The position numbers and the translations under genes are program-made. The notes under the pieces are model-generated. The model had not been told where the DNA came from, made no database searches, and was given only the letters and a program-made list of their open reading frames with translations. From assembly GCF_014174405.1 (NCBI RefSeq), contig NZ_JACEGA010000001.1:4004501-4068500 (forward strand): a stretch of DNA of 64,000 nt, given 5' to 3'. This stretch comes from Variimorphobacter saccharofermentans (GTDB lineage Bacteria; Bacillota; Clostridia; Lachnospirales; Lachnospiraceae). Below are positions 1 to 9,042 of the stretch, piece after piece. Position 1 is the stretch's first letter; each line of letters starts with the position of its first letter.

Positions 1-158
1 GATTTACCACATCCCGAAGGTCCAACAACAGTAATAAATTCATTCTCTTTAATGTCCAAGCTGACGCCGTTAAGCGCAACCATTTCGCCATTTCTGGTGT
101 TAAACACCTTGCGGACATTATCTATTTTCACTTTTACACTTCTCTCTTCTCCTGCCAT
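1..158 (-). CDS. ABC transporter ATP-binding protein, N-terminal part (nitrate/sulfonate/taurine type)
   Basis: Only the first 52 or so residues lie in the window; the gene runs off the left edge. The start ATG is at 156-158. The peptide opens with a typical beta-strand region ([14 protein letters not shown]) and ends in a Walker A loop, VGPSGCGKS, so it is the ATPase that energises import. The start overlaps the end of the upstream permease gene by 25 bases, which indicates translational coupling in one operon. The TauB/SsuB assignment rests on the partner permease. The substrate is unknown, and no substrate-binding protein is visible upstream; it may lie beyond the left edge. Confidence 0.85.
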   Translation of the reverse strand, partial: MAGEERSVKVKIDNVRKVFNTRNGEMVALNGVSLDIKENEFITVVGPSGCGK

Positions 159-913
159 CCTGTAAACCTACCTTCTAAGAATTTCACTAATTTTTCAACC
201 AACATTCCGATAATACCAATAATAATGATGTATAATAACATAGGCGCTGATTCAAAGCTGTTATTCAATGATCGAATTCTCATACCCAGACCGGCAACCG
301 CTCCCGTTGATTCTGCTGCGATCAGTGTTGTTAATGCGGTAGAGCTTCCCAGTCTGATTGCTGTAATGATAAATGGTAAGGTTGCAGGTGCAATTACCTT
401 AAAGAAAATATCCTTATCGCTTGCGCCTAATACCTTTGCTGCCTTAATCAGAGTATGATCCACATTAATAACACCCTGATATATAGTAACTGTCATGATT
501 AGAAAGGTTGCTATGGTAATAACGATAATCTGTGGTTTACGTCCGACACCTGCTGATATAACGATCAAAGGAACGTATGCCAGAGGCGGAATATTACGTA
601 TAAACTGGATCCATGGTTCGATGATATTTCTGACCGGTGCATACCATGCCATTAATATTGCCACCGGTAGGGATAATATAAAGCCAATTCCAAACCCTGC
701 TATTACCGAAATTAAACTGCTTGATATATCCGTCCAGAACACTCCTCGCGAAATCATAGTTCCCATTGCCTTTAATGTAACAACTACATTCGGAAAGCTT
801 CTTGCCGTCTGTGGATTGAGTGACAAAAGATACCACAAAACCATTGCTGTCGCAAATGACATCGCTAACCAAGCCAATTTGGGAATTTTGCCGACCTTCT
901 TTTTATTTTTCAT
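134..913 (-). CDS. ABC transporter permease, SsuC/TauC family
   Basis: This 259-residue inner-membrane permease has about six hydrophobic segments. The EAA loop of the family ([17 protein letters not shown] then a proline) lies in the C-terminal half and contacts the ATPase. The start chosen is the ATG at 911-913 (MKNKKKVGK), because GGAGG sits five bases upstream; a longer frame to 961 has no ribosome site. It would form the membrane channel of a nitrate, alkanesulfonate, taurine or thiamine-precursor-type importer together with the overlapping ATPase. The ligand cannot be decided from the permease alone. Confidence 0.88.
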   Translation of the reverse strand: MKNKKKVGKIPKLAWLAMSFATAMVLWYLLSLNPQTARSFPNVVVTLKAMGTMISRGVFWTDISSSLISVIAGFGIGFILSLPVAILMAWYAPVRNIIEPWIQFIRNIPPLAYVPLIVISAGVGRKPQIIVITIATFLIMTVTIYQGVINVDHTLIKAAKVLGASDKDIFFKVIAPATLPFIITAIRLGSSTALTTLIAAESTGAVAGLGMRIRSLNNSFESAPMLLYIIIIGIIGMLVEKLVKFLEGRFTGWQEKREV

Positions 914-1001
914 ATTAACCTCCATTTTGTCGATAACCCACGAATTTGGGCGCCAGCACAAATTCGCTCTCCTTTATCATTTCAAATAATACTTTTTTGT
1001 T

Positions 1002-1031
1002 ATAATGTTATTTTAGCATTCTGCCTGTAAA
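1002..1031 (-). promoter_or_regulatory. Possible sigma-A promoter for the ABC importer operon
   Basis: On the minus strand TTTACA (1026-1031) is followed after 18 bases by CATTAT (1002-1007). The -10 box matches only four of six consensus bases, so this is a weak call. Its position about 90 bases upstream of the permease start is reasonable. Confidence 0.3.
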
Positions 1032-1122
1032 TTATAAGGTTGAAATTTTTTCACCCTTTTTTCTTCCGGGATAAGGTGCTTACATAATAGGTAGTAGCTA
1101 TATGATGCAAAGGAGTGAATTC

Positions 1123-2010
1123 ATGAATATAACATTAAAGTCCGAGGGCTATCAAATCACAGTCAATACCATAGGAGCCGAGCTAAAATTCTTCCAAGCT
1201 CCATCCGGTAAAGAATTTATCTGGAATGCAGACCCTGCTTATTGGATGCGTTCCTCACCCCTGTTATTTCCCAGTATCGGTAATGTGAGAGATAATAAAA
1301 CGATTATAAATGGTACAGAGTACCCTATGCCAAAGCATGGCTTTTGCAGGGATATGGAATTTACCGTGGTATCCTCCGGTAAAGCTCATGCAACCTTTTC
1401 ATTAGCATCTAATGAAGATACCTTGAAATATTATCCCTACCATTTTGAATTATTACTTTCCTATGAACTGAATGGGAATAAAATAAAGGTAGTCTATGAA
1501 GTATGTAACAAATCCGAAGAGATTATGTATTACCACATCGGAGCTCATCCGGGATTTATGTGCCCCTTAGAGGTAGGAGAAACCCTTGAGGATTATGTAT
1601 TGCAATTAGATCAGAAGGAACATATCTCATCCATCGTATATGACCTCCAAAAGCTCTGCTTTCAATCATCAAAGGCTGGTATCACTTTAGAAGACAGCCC
1701 CCTTCTTCCTCTATCTGCAGAATTGTTCGATCAGGATGCCATTTATTTTCGTCATACCGGCTCACATGGTGTCAGCCTGCTTAATCCGGTAACAAAGAAG
1801 GGGATTCATATGGCTTATCCCGACTTTTCTTCCATTGCCTTTTGGACACCTGCCGGTGGTAATGCCCCATTTCTTTGCCTGGAGCCCTGGAATGGCGCAG
1901 CCATATTCGACGATGAGGATGATGTGTTCTCTCACAAGAGGGACATTCAGTCTCTTAAACCGAATGAGGCCGCATTCTATAAGCTGGAGATTTCATTACT
2001 TGGATATTGA
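1123..2010 (+). CDS. Aldose 1-epimerase family protein (LacX-like)
   Basis: The product is about 295 residues and should interconvert alpha and beta anomers of an aldose or sugar phosphate in the cytoplasm. Family landmarks are visible: HGFCRD around His72, GAHPGF around His142 (the usual acid), and LEPWNG with Glu254 (the usual base). No signal peptide is present. The start is the ATG at 1123, seven bases after AGGAG; an ATG at 1102 lacks a ribosome site. The gene precedes a LacI-type regulator remnant, which fits sugar metabolism, but the sugar is not identifiable. Confidence 0.9.
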   Translation: MNITLKSEGYQITVNTIGAELKFFQAPSGKEFIWNADPAYWMRSSPLLFPSIGNVRDNKTIINGTEYPMPKHGFCRDMEFTVVSSGKAHATFSLASNEDTLKYYPYHFELLLSYELNGNKIKVVYEVCNKSEEIMYYHIGAHPGFMCPLEVGETLEDYVLQLDQKEHISSIVYDLQKLCFQSSKAGITLEDSPLLPLSAELFDQDAIYFRHTGSHGVSLLNPVTKKGIHMAYPDFSSIAFWTPAGGNAPFLCLEPWNGAAIFDDEDDVFSHKRDIQSLKPNEAAFYKLEISLLGY

Positions 2011-2075
2011 GCTAGTGGAATCGTGTAAGAACCATATACAGGAATAGAGAAAACATGAAGGGGTGTTCTTAGAGT

Positions 2076-3095
2076 ATGACACTGAAAGATATTGCGAAGG
2101 AAGCCGGCGTTTCTATTTCAACCGTTTCCAGAATTCTCAACGGTAACAATACCAATGCTGCAAGAAAGGAGGTCTAGGACAGAGTATGGGAGATTGCCCG
2201 CTACGGAGGTTATGTTCCCAACTCTTCTGCACAGTCCTTAAAGTCAGGCACCAAGGCTAAGAAATCCACAAAGTCCATAGCCTGCATCTATGCCCGTTCG
2301 ACTGACGCCAAAAATGATGCCTTCTTCTCTGCACTTACCAGAAGTATGGAGCAGGAGGCATTAAAGGAGGGTTTTATCGTAAAATACTCCTTTACCGCCT
2401 ATGATATCCACAATCCTGCCACACATCATCAGATTGTAAACAATGAGGTGGATGGAGTGGCTGTTCTGGGAAGGTGTGATAAAGAGACTTTAAAATTCCT
2501 CAAGCTTCATTTTAAAAAGGTGGTATATGCCGGACTAAACGCCTTAGATGCGGAATATGACCAGGTAATCTGTGATGGCTATGTCGTTGCTTCCGACGCC
2601 ATGGAATATCTCATTCAGCTGGGTCACACAAGAATCGGATATATCGGAGAGATGCAGAAGGAGGTACGATATCTGGCATATTGTGACATCTTAAAGAAGC
2701 ATCATATTCCTATTGATAAAAACCTAATCACCAATGTTCCCATTTCTTCAGATGGAGGATATCAGGGAGCAAAGTGGATTCTCGGTAATACCGGGGATGT
2801 GACTGCCTTCTTCTGTATCAATGACATTACTGCCATCGGTGCCCTCAAGGCTATTCAGGACTGCAATTATAAAGTCCCCGAGGATATCTCCGTCATTAGT
2901 ATGGATGATATTGATATTTCTCAATATGTATCTCCCATGCTGACAACCATGCATATTCCAATCGAGGAAATCGGAAAAATGACCGCTAAGATACTGATCG
3001 ACCGTATTAACAGCGGGCATTCCCTTCCATTAAAAATATCACTACCATATTATCTGGTAAAAAGAGAAAGCTGCTCCATATGTAAGAGAAAATAA
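2076..3095 (+). pseudogene. LacI-family transcriptional regulator interrupted by an in-frame TAG
   Basis: Translation from ATG 2076 gives a classic LacI helix-turn-helix (TLKDIAKEAGVSISTVSRIL), then a TAG stop at codon 34 (2175-2177). The same frame continues without shift through the hinge region and a full periplasmic-binding-protein-like effector domain to 3095 (339 codons). Only one codon separates it from an intact regulator; CAG or AAG to TAG would explain it. An internal ATG at 2346 could start a fragment without the DNA-binding domain, but it has no good ribosome site. The regulator is probably inactive, unless the stop is read through or is a sequencing error. It lies just downstream of the epimerase gene, its likely partner. 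Confidence 0.85.
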
Positions 3096-3138
3096 AAGAA
3101 AGGATATGACACCGTTCAAGGTGACATATCCTTTCTTT
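3095..3138. terminator. Bidirectional terminator between convergent genes
   Basis: A 14-bp stem (AAAGAAAGGATATG with its complement at 3125-3138) is extended by CACC/GGTG after one A-A mismatch, with a GTTCAA loop. It is flanked by A and T runs on the two sides, so it can end both the LacI remnant (+) and the beta-helix gene (-). Confidence 0.8.
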
Positions 3139-3149
3139 ATATATGTATT

Positions 3150-6100
3150 CTATTTTACAATAACAGAAACCTTAAAGGTTTTTGTCTTGCCGCTATAAAG
3201 AGTTGTCTTAACTGTAATAACTGCCTTTCCGGCTTTCTTCGCTGTGATTTTACCCTTGCTGTCTACACTTGCCACCTTTGAATTACTGGATTTGTAAGTA
3301 ATCCTTACTGCCCCTATCGCGCTGCCGGAGGTCTTGTCCTTGAGATCCTTCACTTGTTCCAGTGTCTTCGGTAGATTTACCTGTATCACTGCAGTTTTAT
3401 TTTTGTTTGACCCTGGCTTCAGAGTTACTTTCTTAGGCTCAACACTGATCTGATTTCTTAAGGAAGTAATGATTTCTTCCTTCGCCTGCTTGGGCAGCAG
3501 CACATACTGAGAACAGTAGACAACCTTTATTGTTATATAACCATCCCTGTCAACCACATAATTTGAGCTGTATGGCAGCGTTTCCAGCTTTCCACTTTCA
3601 GAATTATAGTGGTATAGATACAGCCTATCCCCTTCAGAATATCCCATATTACCTACATACATTCTGATACTTGCCTGAGAAGGTAAATCTCCATCATGAC
3701 TAAAATTGATAAGTAAACCACCTTGGTTATTAGTGCCTGTATGGGAATTACCCAACAGCTTTGCCAGATCCTTATTCTCCTCTACTCTCTGAATACTAAG
3801 AGAAAGATCCAAATCTTCTATTTTCTTGTCCGACGCGGCTATATCACTGCCTTTAAAGCTCCATGTATACCTTTCTTTCCCATCGTTATCCTTCACTGAT
3901 ATATTAAGATCCGTACCGCTTTCTCTTGCGTCTCTGATTCTATCGGAATCTAATTGTGTACCTGTTGGTACAGGTGTCGGTGTAGGTGTGGGTGTCGGTC
4001 CCTCTATAGCAGCACCACCTCCGCTTGGTGGTGTATAAGATGGTTCCGGCGTCGGCTTCGGTGTAATAGCATTTTTGATCGTGAAGGTCTTAATTACTGT
4101 TCCCCCGTAGTTATCCATTCCGTAAATATATACCGTTGCTGTGCCCGGATTAATATTGTTTGTATACCTGACCTGATAATCCCTTTCTTCTTCTAAGGAG
4201 GTCGTACCGTTTACACCAACTACTGCAGGCTTAATCTCGCTTCCTGAATAAATAATGTTATCTATTCCAGTTAAGGTAAACCAGCTATCACTTATGCCTT
4301 GGGCAATCCTTCCATGATTATTTATTCCATAATTACTGTCAAGCATCTGAAACCTGGATATATCCTGGGCTGTGAGTGTATACCCATCAGCAGGCTTTAA
4401 TACCTGTTTTCCAATAGTATAAAAATAATAATAATAATTTTTATCCGGATATCTATTTTCATAATTATATATTGCTAGTGAAATTACCGGCATGTCCTCT
4501 GATAGTTGACCTCCTACTACAACAGTTGCTTTATCATACGGGTAGTATGCTTCATCATATAATGCTATCTCATTGTCACTGGCAATAGATGCATTACCTG
4601 ATATAGTAAGTAGCGAACAATCTAATTCTATACCATTTCCTACAGTTGTACCTTTCTCATCCAGTCCGGTATTTCCGAAGACTTCTCCCCCAGACATATT
4701 AATATGAGATGTATAGGATGACAGCCCTCCGCCTAGTTCTGCTTTATTATTATATATTTTCCCACTTGATATGTTTATGCTTCCATCAGAGGCAATACCG
4801 CCGCCTCGTATGGCAGTATTATCATGAATATTCCCGCCGGATATGGTTGTAAATCCACCCTCCGAATGGTTTATACCGCCACCACACCCTTGTTCTGCTA
4901 TGTTGTTTCTGATGCTCCCCCCAAGGATAGTGACTTGCCCAAAAAAATTATCGATGCCTCCTCCATCACGGGACACATAATTATTCTGAATAACTCCACC
5001 ATACATAAATAATGTCCCGTCTTCATGATGTCCGAAATTCTCTATGGCACCTCCCTTATTTGAAATATTATCCTCTAAGACTATTCCGTTATGTAAGATA
5101 ACTCTTCCCCGATTTTCTATGATTGAAGAGCTATAGGACATTTTTTCTTTATTACCGTTAATTGTAAGCAGTCTTACCTCAGGCCCTCCATCAAGTTCAC
5201 TATTGCCTAGTTCCAACTGACCGGTTACACTAAACATGTTTCCACTATATGAAGGATCACGTAATATAGTATAGGGCTCACCTTCGTTAATAAGCTTAAT
5301 TGCACCACTTATATCGATACGTTCCTTTAGATTTATATCCGAGCAAATATGTACAGTTCCAATGCCGCTGCCAATAGTATCAACAGCCTTTACCAATGTG
5401 GCAAAGGGTGAATCCTTAGTACCTGTATTACCGTCATCACCATTCTTCTCATCCACATAAAAGTCCATGACTAATCCAATATACTTTAAAGTTCCATCCT
5501 CGGCCAGATAATAGTCTGTTACTGTAGGATCAATTATGAACTTTTGATAGTTATTACGAATAACAGTCTCATCTCCCTGTAGGGTCTCTCTTCTGGGAAA
5601 ACATTTTTTTAATGCAAGCATTATTTTTTCTGAACTACTTAAGTCATTCTCTATTTTAATAAATGCCTTTTCACTTAACAGAAGCTTATTGCTTCCATCA
5701 TTCTTCTGAGGAATGGATGCACTGTCAGATAAATGAATAGCTCCCTCACAATCTATCGCCACACCGTTGAAAGAACTATTTTCTTCAATCCTGCCGCCCT
5801 TCATAATAAAGGTGCCATTATTGTCGTTATATAGGGCTCCTGCAGTGCTTCCCATGCACTTACTGATACTGCCACCCTCCATAATAAAGGTACCATAATT
5901 GTCTATAGCGGAATACAACATATGTTTAAAGCCTGTTATAGTGCCTCCATACATATAAGTTGTTCCTCCATTGTAAAGCGCACAGTGATCAGAGTCATCC
6001 TCCTCATTAACGAATATTTTTATCCCTGGATATATCTTGAGTATACCGGAATTACTAATGAATCTAAATGGTTCACCGGTTATAAGCAGCTTAGGTGACT

Positions 6101-6593
6101 CGTCATTTCCCTCGCCTTCGGCTCCAAGAGTAAGACTACCGGTATTGGAGACATCAAGTATATATGAAGCACTATTGCTTCTTATGGTATGTGGTTCAGA
6201 GCCATAGTTTAGTATGGTAACTTCATTATTTATACTAATTGTGCTGTTTATTACCAGATCTGAACAGATATATAGGACACCCTTCTTCATGCCTTTATCT
6301 ATGGCGCTAACTGCATCCTGTATTGTTGAGTAGGGCTTCTCTATGCTTCCGTCACCATCCCCTTCCGTGTAGTTGGCATCAACATAATACACACTAATAG
6401 CGTTAGCATATATAGCAGATCCGGATACAGTTTCTGCACCTTCCATACCGTATGAATGAATTATTGCTTCTTCTTTGTTATTATCCAATACTGTCATGTC
6501 ATTTCTAGCATAGGCTTTCGTATTGATTACGCCAAGAAGCATACATATGCTTAATAATACAGCCAGTGCCTTCATTCTTCGAAATCTTACCAT
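3150..6593 (-). CDS. Large secreted parallel beta-helix protein with Ig-like domains
   Basis: This 1147-residue protein has an N-terminal signal peptide (RRMKALAVLLSICMLLGVI, probable cleavage after KAYA). Two successive modules begin with YYVDANYTEGDGDGS and FYVDEKNGDDGNTGT, each followed by a 'PYSTIQDAV' or 'PFATLVKAV' strand. They lead into many short repeats such as MYGG, NNYVSRDGGGI and GGGI, typical of DUF1565/polymorphic right-handed beta-helices. Next come an MBG-like Ig fold (FTLTGIDNIIYSGSEIKP), a proline-threonine linker, a further beta domain and a C-terminal Big2-like domain (SSNSKVASVDSKGKITAKK). There is no LPXTG or S-layer anchor, so it is probably released or held by another protein. 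The start has GGGAGG eight bases upstream. The function could be adhesion or polysaccharide binding; no catalytic motif was recognised. Confidence 0.88.
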   Translation of the reverse strand: MVRFRRMKALAVLLSICMLLGVINTKAYARNDMTVLDNNKEEAIIHSYGMEGAETVSGSAIYANAISVYYVDANYTEGDGDGSIEKPYSTIQDAVSAIDKGMKKGVLYICSDLVINSTISINNEVTILNYGSEPHTIRSNSASYILDVSNTGSLTLGAEGEGNDESPKLLITGEPFRFISNSGILKIYPGIKIFVNEEDDSDHCALYNGGTTYMYGGTITGFKHMLYSAIDNYGTFIMEGGSISKCMGSTAGALYNDNNGTFIMKGGRIEENSSFNGVAIDCEGAIHLSDSASIPQKNDGSNKLLLSEKAFIKIENDLSSSEKIMLALKKCFPRRETLQGDETVIRNNYQKFIIDPTVTDYYLAEDGTLKYIGLVMDFYVDEKNGDDGNTGTKDSPFATLVKAVDTIGSGIGTVHICSDINLKERIDISGAIKLINEGEPYTILRDPSYSGNMFSVTGQLELGNSELDGGPEVRLLTINGNKEKMSYSSSIIENRGRVILHNGIVLEDNISNKGGAIENFGHHEDGTLFMYGGVIQNNYVSRDGGGIDNFFGQVTILGGSIRNNIAEQGCGGGINHSEGGFTTISGGNIHDNTAIRGGGIASDGSINISSGKIYNNKAELGGGLSSYTSHINMSGGEVFGNTGLDEKGTTVGNGIELDCSLLTISGNASIASDNEIALYDEAYYPYDKATVVVGGQLSEDMPVISLAIYNYENRYPDKNYYYYFYTIGKQVLKPADGYTLTAQDISRFQMLDSNYGINNHGRIAQGISDSWFTLTGIDNIIYSGSEIKPAVVGVNGTTSLEEERDYQVRYTNNINPGTATVYIYGMDNYGGTVIKTFTIKNAITPKPTPEPSYTPPSGGGAAIEGPTPTPTPTPVPTGTQLDSDRIRDARESGTDLNISVKDNDGKERYTWSFKGSDIAASDKKIEDLDLSLSIQRVEENKDLAKLLGNSHTGTNNQGGLLINFSHDGDLPSQASIRMYVGNMGYSEGDRLYLYHYNSESGKLETLPYSSNYVVDRDGYITIKVVYCSQYVLLPKQAKEEIITSLRNQISVEPKKVTLKPGSNKNKTAVIQVNLPKTLEQVKDLKDKTSGSAIGAVRITYKSSNSKVASVDSKGKITAKKAGKAVITVKTTLYSGKTKTFKVSVIVK

Positions 6594-6596
6594 CTA

Positions 6597-6785
6597 TTAT
6601 CCTCCCTCAATAAAATCAATAAATGCTCTGTTATGATATATATATCCATTATTAGTCTTATTATAATACGTTTTGATAAATTTAACACTGTCCAAAGGTA
6701 CAGTCAGAAGATATAATTCTACATTTTTTTTTTGCTTTTTACATGATTTGAAAAAAGAAGGAGCAGTTGTTTGTCCTTCTCCCAA
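6597..6785 (-). pseudogene. Degenerate open frame sharing a repeat with the acetyltransferase remnant
   Basis: A 62-codon frame whose only start is a TTG with no ribosome site. Its middle (VELYLLTVPLDSVKF) matches a segment read in the same way upstream of the GNAT remnant, then diverges. I do not recognise the rest. It is more likely debris from a duplicated gene end than a working gene. Confidence 0.3.
6681..6722 (-). repeat. 42-bp direct repeat, copy A
   Basis: This segment matches 7038-7079 at 37 of 42 positions in the same orientation, about 357 bases apart. The two copies bracket the acetyltransferase remnant. Confidence 0.7.
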
Positions 6786-6794
6786 AAGTTAGAC

Positions 6795-7037
6795 CTAAAA
6801 ATCTAACGATCGGAGGTCAGGACATACAATATTATCAACCTCTGCACTTGTATATAATAGCTTTTCAGTAGGATACCTTTCCTTAAAATAGCGAATAAAC
6901 CCCTTAAGTGCCTCTTTACCATAGCCATGCCCATGCAATGACTCATCGATCATGAACCTGCTCATGGACCAGCCATGTAATTCTTCATCAAAGTCATATA
7001 ATATGAATCCAACCATTTTCTCTACATCATATACCAC
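6795..7037 (-). pseudogene. GNAT-family acetyltransferase remnant
   Basis: About 80 residues resemble the central part of an N-acetyltransferase: MVGFILYDFDEE, RFMIDESLHGHGYGKEAL (the acetyl-CoA-binding Q/RxxGxG/A region) and a following helix. The usual N-terminal 60 residues are missing. The C-terminal 'LYEKxGF' strand is replaced by an unrelated tail (CPDLRSLDF) and a stop. The frame opens upstream to about 7100 but holds only a GTG, with no ribosome site. It is therefore a truncated, probably dead gene. Partial loss at both ends together with flanking direct repeats suggests deletion by recombination. Confidence 0.65.
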
Positions 7038-7079
7038 TTTTACACTGTCTAAATGTACAGTCAGAAGATACAGTTCTAC
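7038..7079 (-). repeat. 42-bp direct repeat, copy B
   Basis: Partner of the repeat at 6681-6722, with 37 of 42 positions identical. It lies directly upstream of the acetyltransferase remnant and is translatable in its frame (VELYLLTVHLDSVK). Confidence 0.7.
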
Positions 7080-7099
7080 TTTTATATAATAGTATCTGA

Positions 7100-7129
7100 T
7101 TTACAATAATCTCTGAATTGTGGTATAAT
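7100..7129 (+). promoter_or_regulatory. Strong sigma-A promoter for the ABC exporter pair
   Basis: TTTACA (7100-7105) and a perfect TATAAT (7124-7129) are spaced by 18 bases, about 85 bases upstream of the first ribosome site of the exporter operon. Confidence 0.7.
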
Positions 7130-7213
7130 TTAGGTAATTTAGTTCACTAATTAAACATTATGCGTATATTGAGACCAGATATAGCGTTGGTTCACTTACT
7201 TAGGGGGAAGGTT

Positions 7214-7279
7214 ATGGAACAGCAGGAAAAAATTAAAAAAAAAGAGCATTTAAAAACATTATCTATTCAGTCCGACTAA
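7214..7279 (+). other. Out-of-frame N-terminal segment of the ABC exporter with an A9 tract
   Basis: A 21-codon frame (MEQQEKIKKKEHLKTLSIQSD) starts at ATG 7214, with GGGGG and AAGG just upstream. It ends in TAATG, overlapping the ATG at 7279. The exporter frame can be read back from 7279 as AFKNIIYSVRLMWGIRK, a normal continuation of an exporter N-terminus, until a stop at 7234. One extra A in the run of nine A at 7235-7243 would join the two frames into a single protein. The segment is thus either the real N-terminus displaced by a frameshift or slippage site, or a leader peptide coupled by TAATG. Confidence 0.7.
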
Positions 7280-9042
7280 TGTGGGGAATTAGAAAAGGGG
7301 CTGTTCTACATTCTGCCATAGCAAAGGCATTTGAATATATTGCATGGGTATTCTACAGCTACTTTTTTATCCGATATGTGGTTGGAGCAATTCAAGATGA
7401 AAGAGGCTTTTATCATATTCTCCAGTTCATCCTTATATCGGGAGGATTCTTTATAATAGTCGCTCTCTATTATTCCTATATTGAGGGAGCCTATATCCCT
7501 CTGGCTGGTACGATAATTTATCAAAAGCTTTACCGAAAGCTTTATGAGAAAGCCGGTAATGTGGAGCTTCGATGCTTTGAAGACAGTAGCTTCTACAACA
7601 GATATACTCTCGCTGTGGATGGTGCCAGTGATAAACTGATACTGGTTATTCAGAATTTCTTTGGTATTTTTACCGGAGGAATCGCAGCGATTGTTGTATT
7701 TTCAACCATGTTTATGATTGATAAGTTTGTCGTACTATTTATTGTATTTCCAATCGTGGGTAACTTCTTATTCGGCTACCTCTATCATAAAGCAGAATAT
7801 GAGAGAGATAAAGCAATGGCACCATATAAGAGAAGAATCGACTATGTGAACCGTGTCATGTATCTGGCGGATTATTCTAAGGAAATGCGTTTATCGAAGG
7901 TATTTCATATTCTAAAGAATAAATACGAGGAAGCTCTGCAAGGAATAATTAAGACTGCTGATCAATATGCCCTAAAGATCAACGTGCCAACCTGGATTCG
8001 TAATTATCTTACCTTTACTGTCATGTTTGAAGGTGTACTTATGTACGGAGCCTATCGTGCAATAGTAGGGAAATCGATAGATTTGGCTGAACTAGCCGTG
8101 CTTTCCAGTACAATGGTGTCCGCCTCCTGGATTCTGATTCGATTTACCGAAAGTCTTATGGAGTGTATGAAGCAGGGTTTATTTGTTGAGAATTTAAGGA
8201 CATTTCTTGAATATGAGGAAAAGCTCCCAGAGGATTATGACGGAATTATGCCGGCAAGTGAGATTTCCTCCATTGAGTTTCGTAATGTGAGCTTTAGCTA
8301 TAAGGAAGATTGCAAGATTATTCATAATCTTTCCTTTTATATCGAGGGTAATTCCCGAGTGGCTTTAGTAGGACATAACGGTGCAGGGAAAACGACCATT
8401 ATTAAGCTGTTATTCCGATTATATGACCCTGATGAAGGTGAAATTCTGGTAAATGGTATCAACATCAAGGAATACAATCTAAAGGCTTACCGCAGCCTGT
8501 TTGCTGCTGCTTTTCAGGACTATAAAATATTTGCCCTGTCTATTAGAGAAAATGTCTTAATGCGGGAAAGCAGTGAAGAAGATGATGAAAAGGTAGTTGA
8601 TGCTCTGATAAAGGCCGGTGTGTACGACAAAATTAAGTCTTTACCGAAGGGGCTTGATACCATAATGACCAAGGAATTTGACGAGGAGGGTGTTCTTCTA
8701 TCCGGAGGAGAGTTTCAGAAGATTGTTGTGGCAAGGGCTTTTGCTAAGAATGCTCCTATAAAGGTGTTTGATGAGCCTTCAAGTGCCTTGGACCCGATTG
8801 CGGAATGTGATCTCTATGACAGTATTATGAAGGAAAGTATTGATAAAACGATGATATTCATCTCTCATCGGTTATCCTCCGTCCGCAATGCAGATATGGT
8901 ATTTATGCTGGAAAATGGAACCATCCTGGAGCAGGGAACCCATAAGGAATTGATGGCGTTAAATGGTTCTTATGCCGACATGTATCATAAGCAGGCGAAG
9001 AATTATCTAGCTGTAGAGGATCTTCAGGAGGTGATTGCGTAA
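7279..9042 (+). CDS. ABC exporter half-transporter (transmembrane plus ATPase), first of a pair
   Basis: This 587-residue protein has an N-terminal half of about six membrane segments and a C-terminal ATPase. The ATPase has Walker A GHNGAGKTT near residue 365, an unusual signature LSGGEFQK near 474 and Walker B with D-loop VFDEPSSALD near 497. The ATG at 7279 overlaps the stop of the short upstream frame. The protein may really start at 7214 if the A9 tract is slipped, adding about 21 residues. It probably forms a heterodimer with the next gene, whose start overlaps its stop (TAATG). The family exports peptides, lipids or drugs; the substrate is unknown and no precursor peptide gene was found beside it. 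Confidence 0.88.
   Translation: MWGIRKGAVLHSAIAKAFEYIAWVFYSYFFIRYVVGAIQDERGFYHILQFILISGGFFIIVALYYSYIEGAYIPLAGTIIYQKLYRKLYEKAGNVELRCFEDSSFYNRYTLAVDGASDKLILVIQNFFGIFTGGIAAIVVFSTMFMIDKFVVLFIVFPIVGNFLFGYLYHKAEYERDKAMAPYKRRIDYVNRVMYLADYSKEMRLSKVFHILKNKYEEALQGIIKTADQYALKINVPTWIRNYLTFTVMFEGVLMYGAYRAIVGKSIDLAELAVLSSTMVSASWILIRFTESLMECMKQGLFVENLRTFLEYEEKLPEDYDGIMPASEISSIEFRNVSFSYKEDCKIIHNLSFYIEGNSRVALVGHNGAGKTTIIKLLFRLYDPDEGEILVNGINIKEYNLKAYRSLFAAAFQDYKIFALSIRENVLMRESSEEDDEKVVDALIKAGVYDKIKSLPKGLDTIMTKEFDEEGVLLSGGEFQKIVVARAFAKNAPIKVFDEPSSALDPIAECDLYDSIMKESIDKTMIFISHRLSSVRNADMVFMLENGTILEQGTHKELMALNGSYADMYHKQAKNYLAVEDLQEVIA

Noticed and set aside
3826..4196. Plus-strand frames with valine-glycine or cysteine-arginine repeats
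   Set aside because: They are antisense readings of the proline-threonine linker of the beta-helix protein and have no ribosome site.
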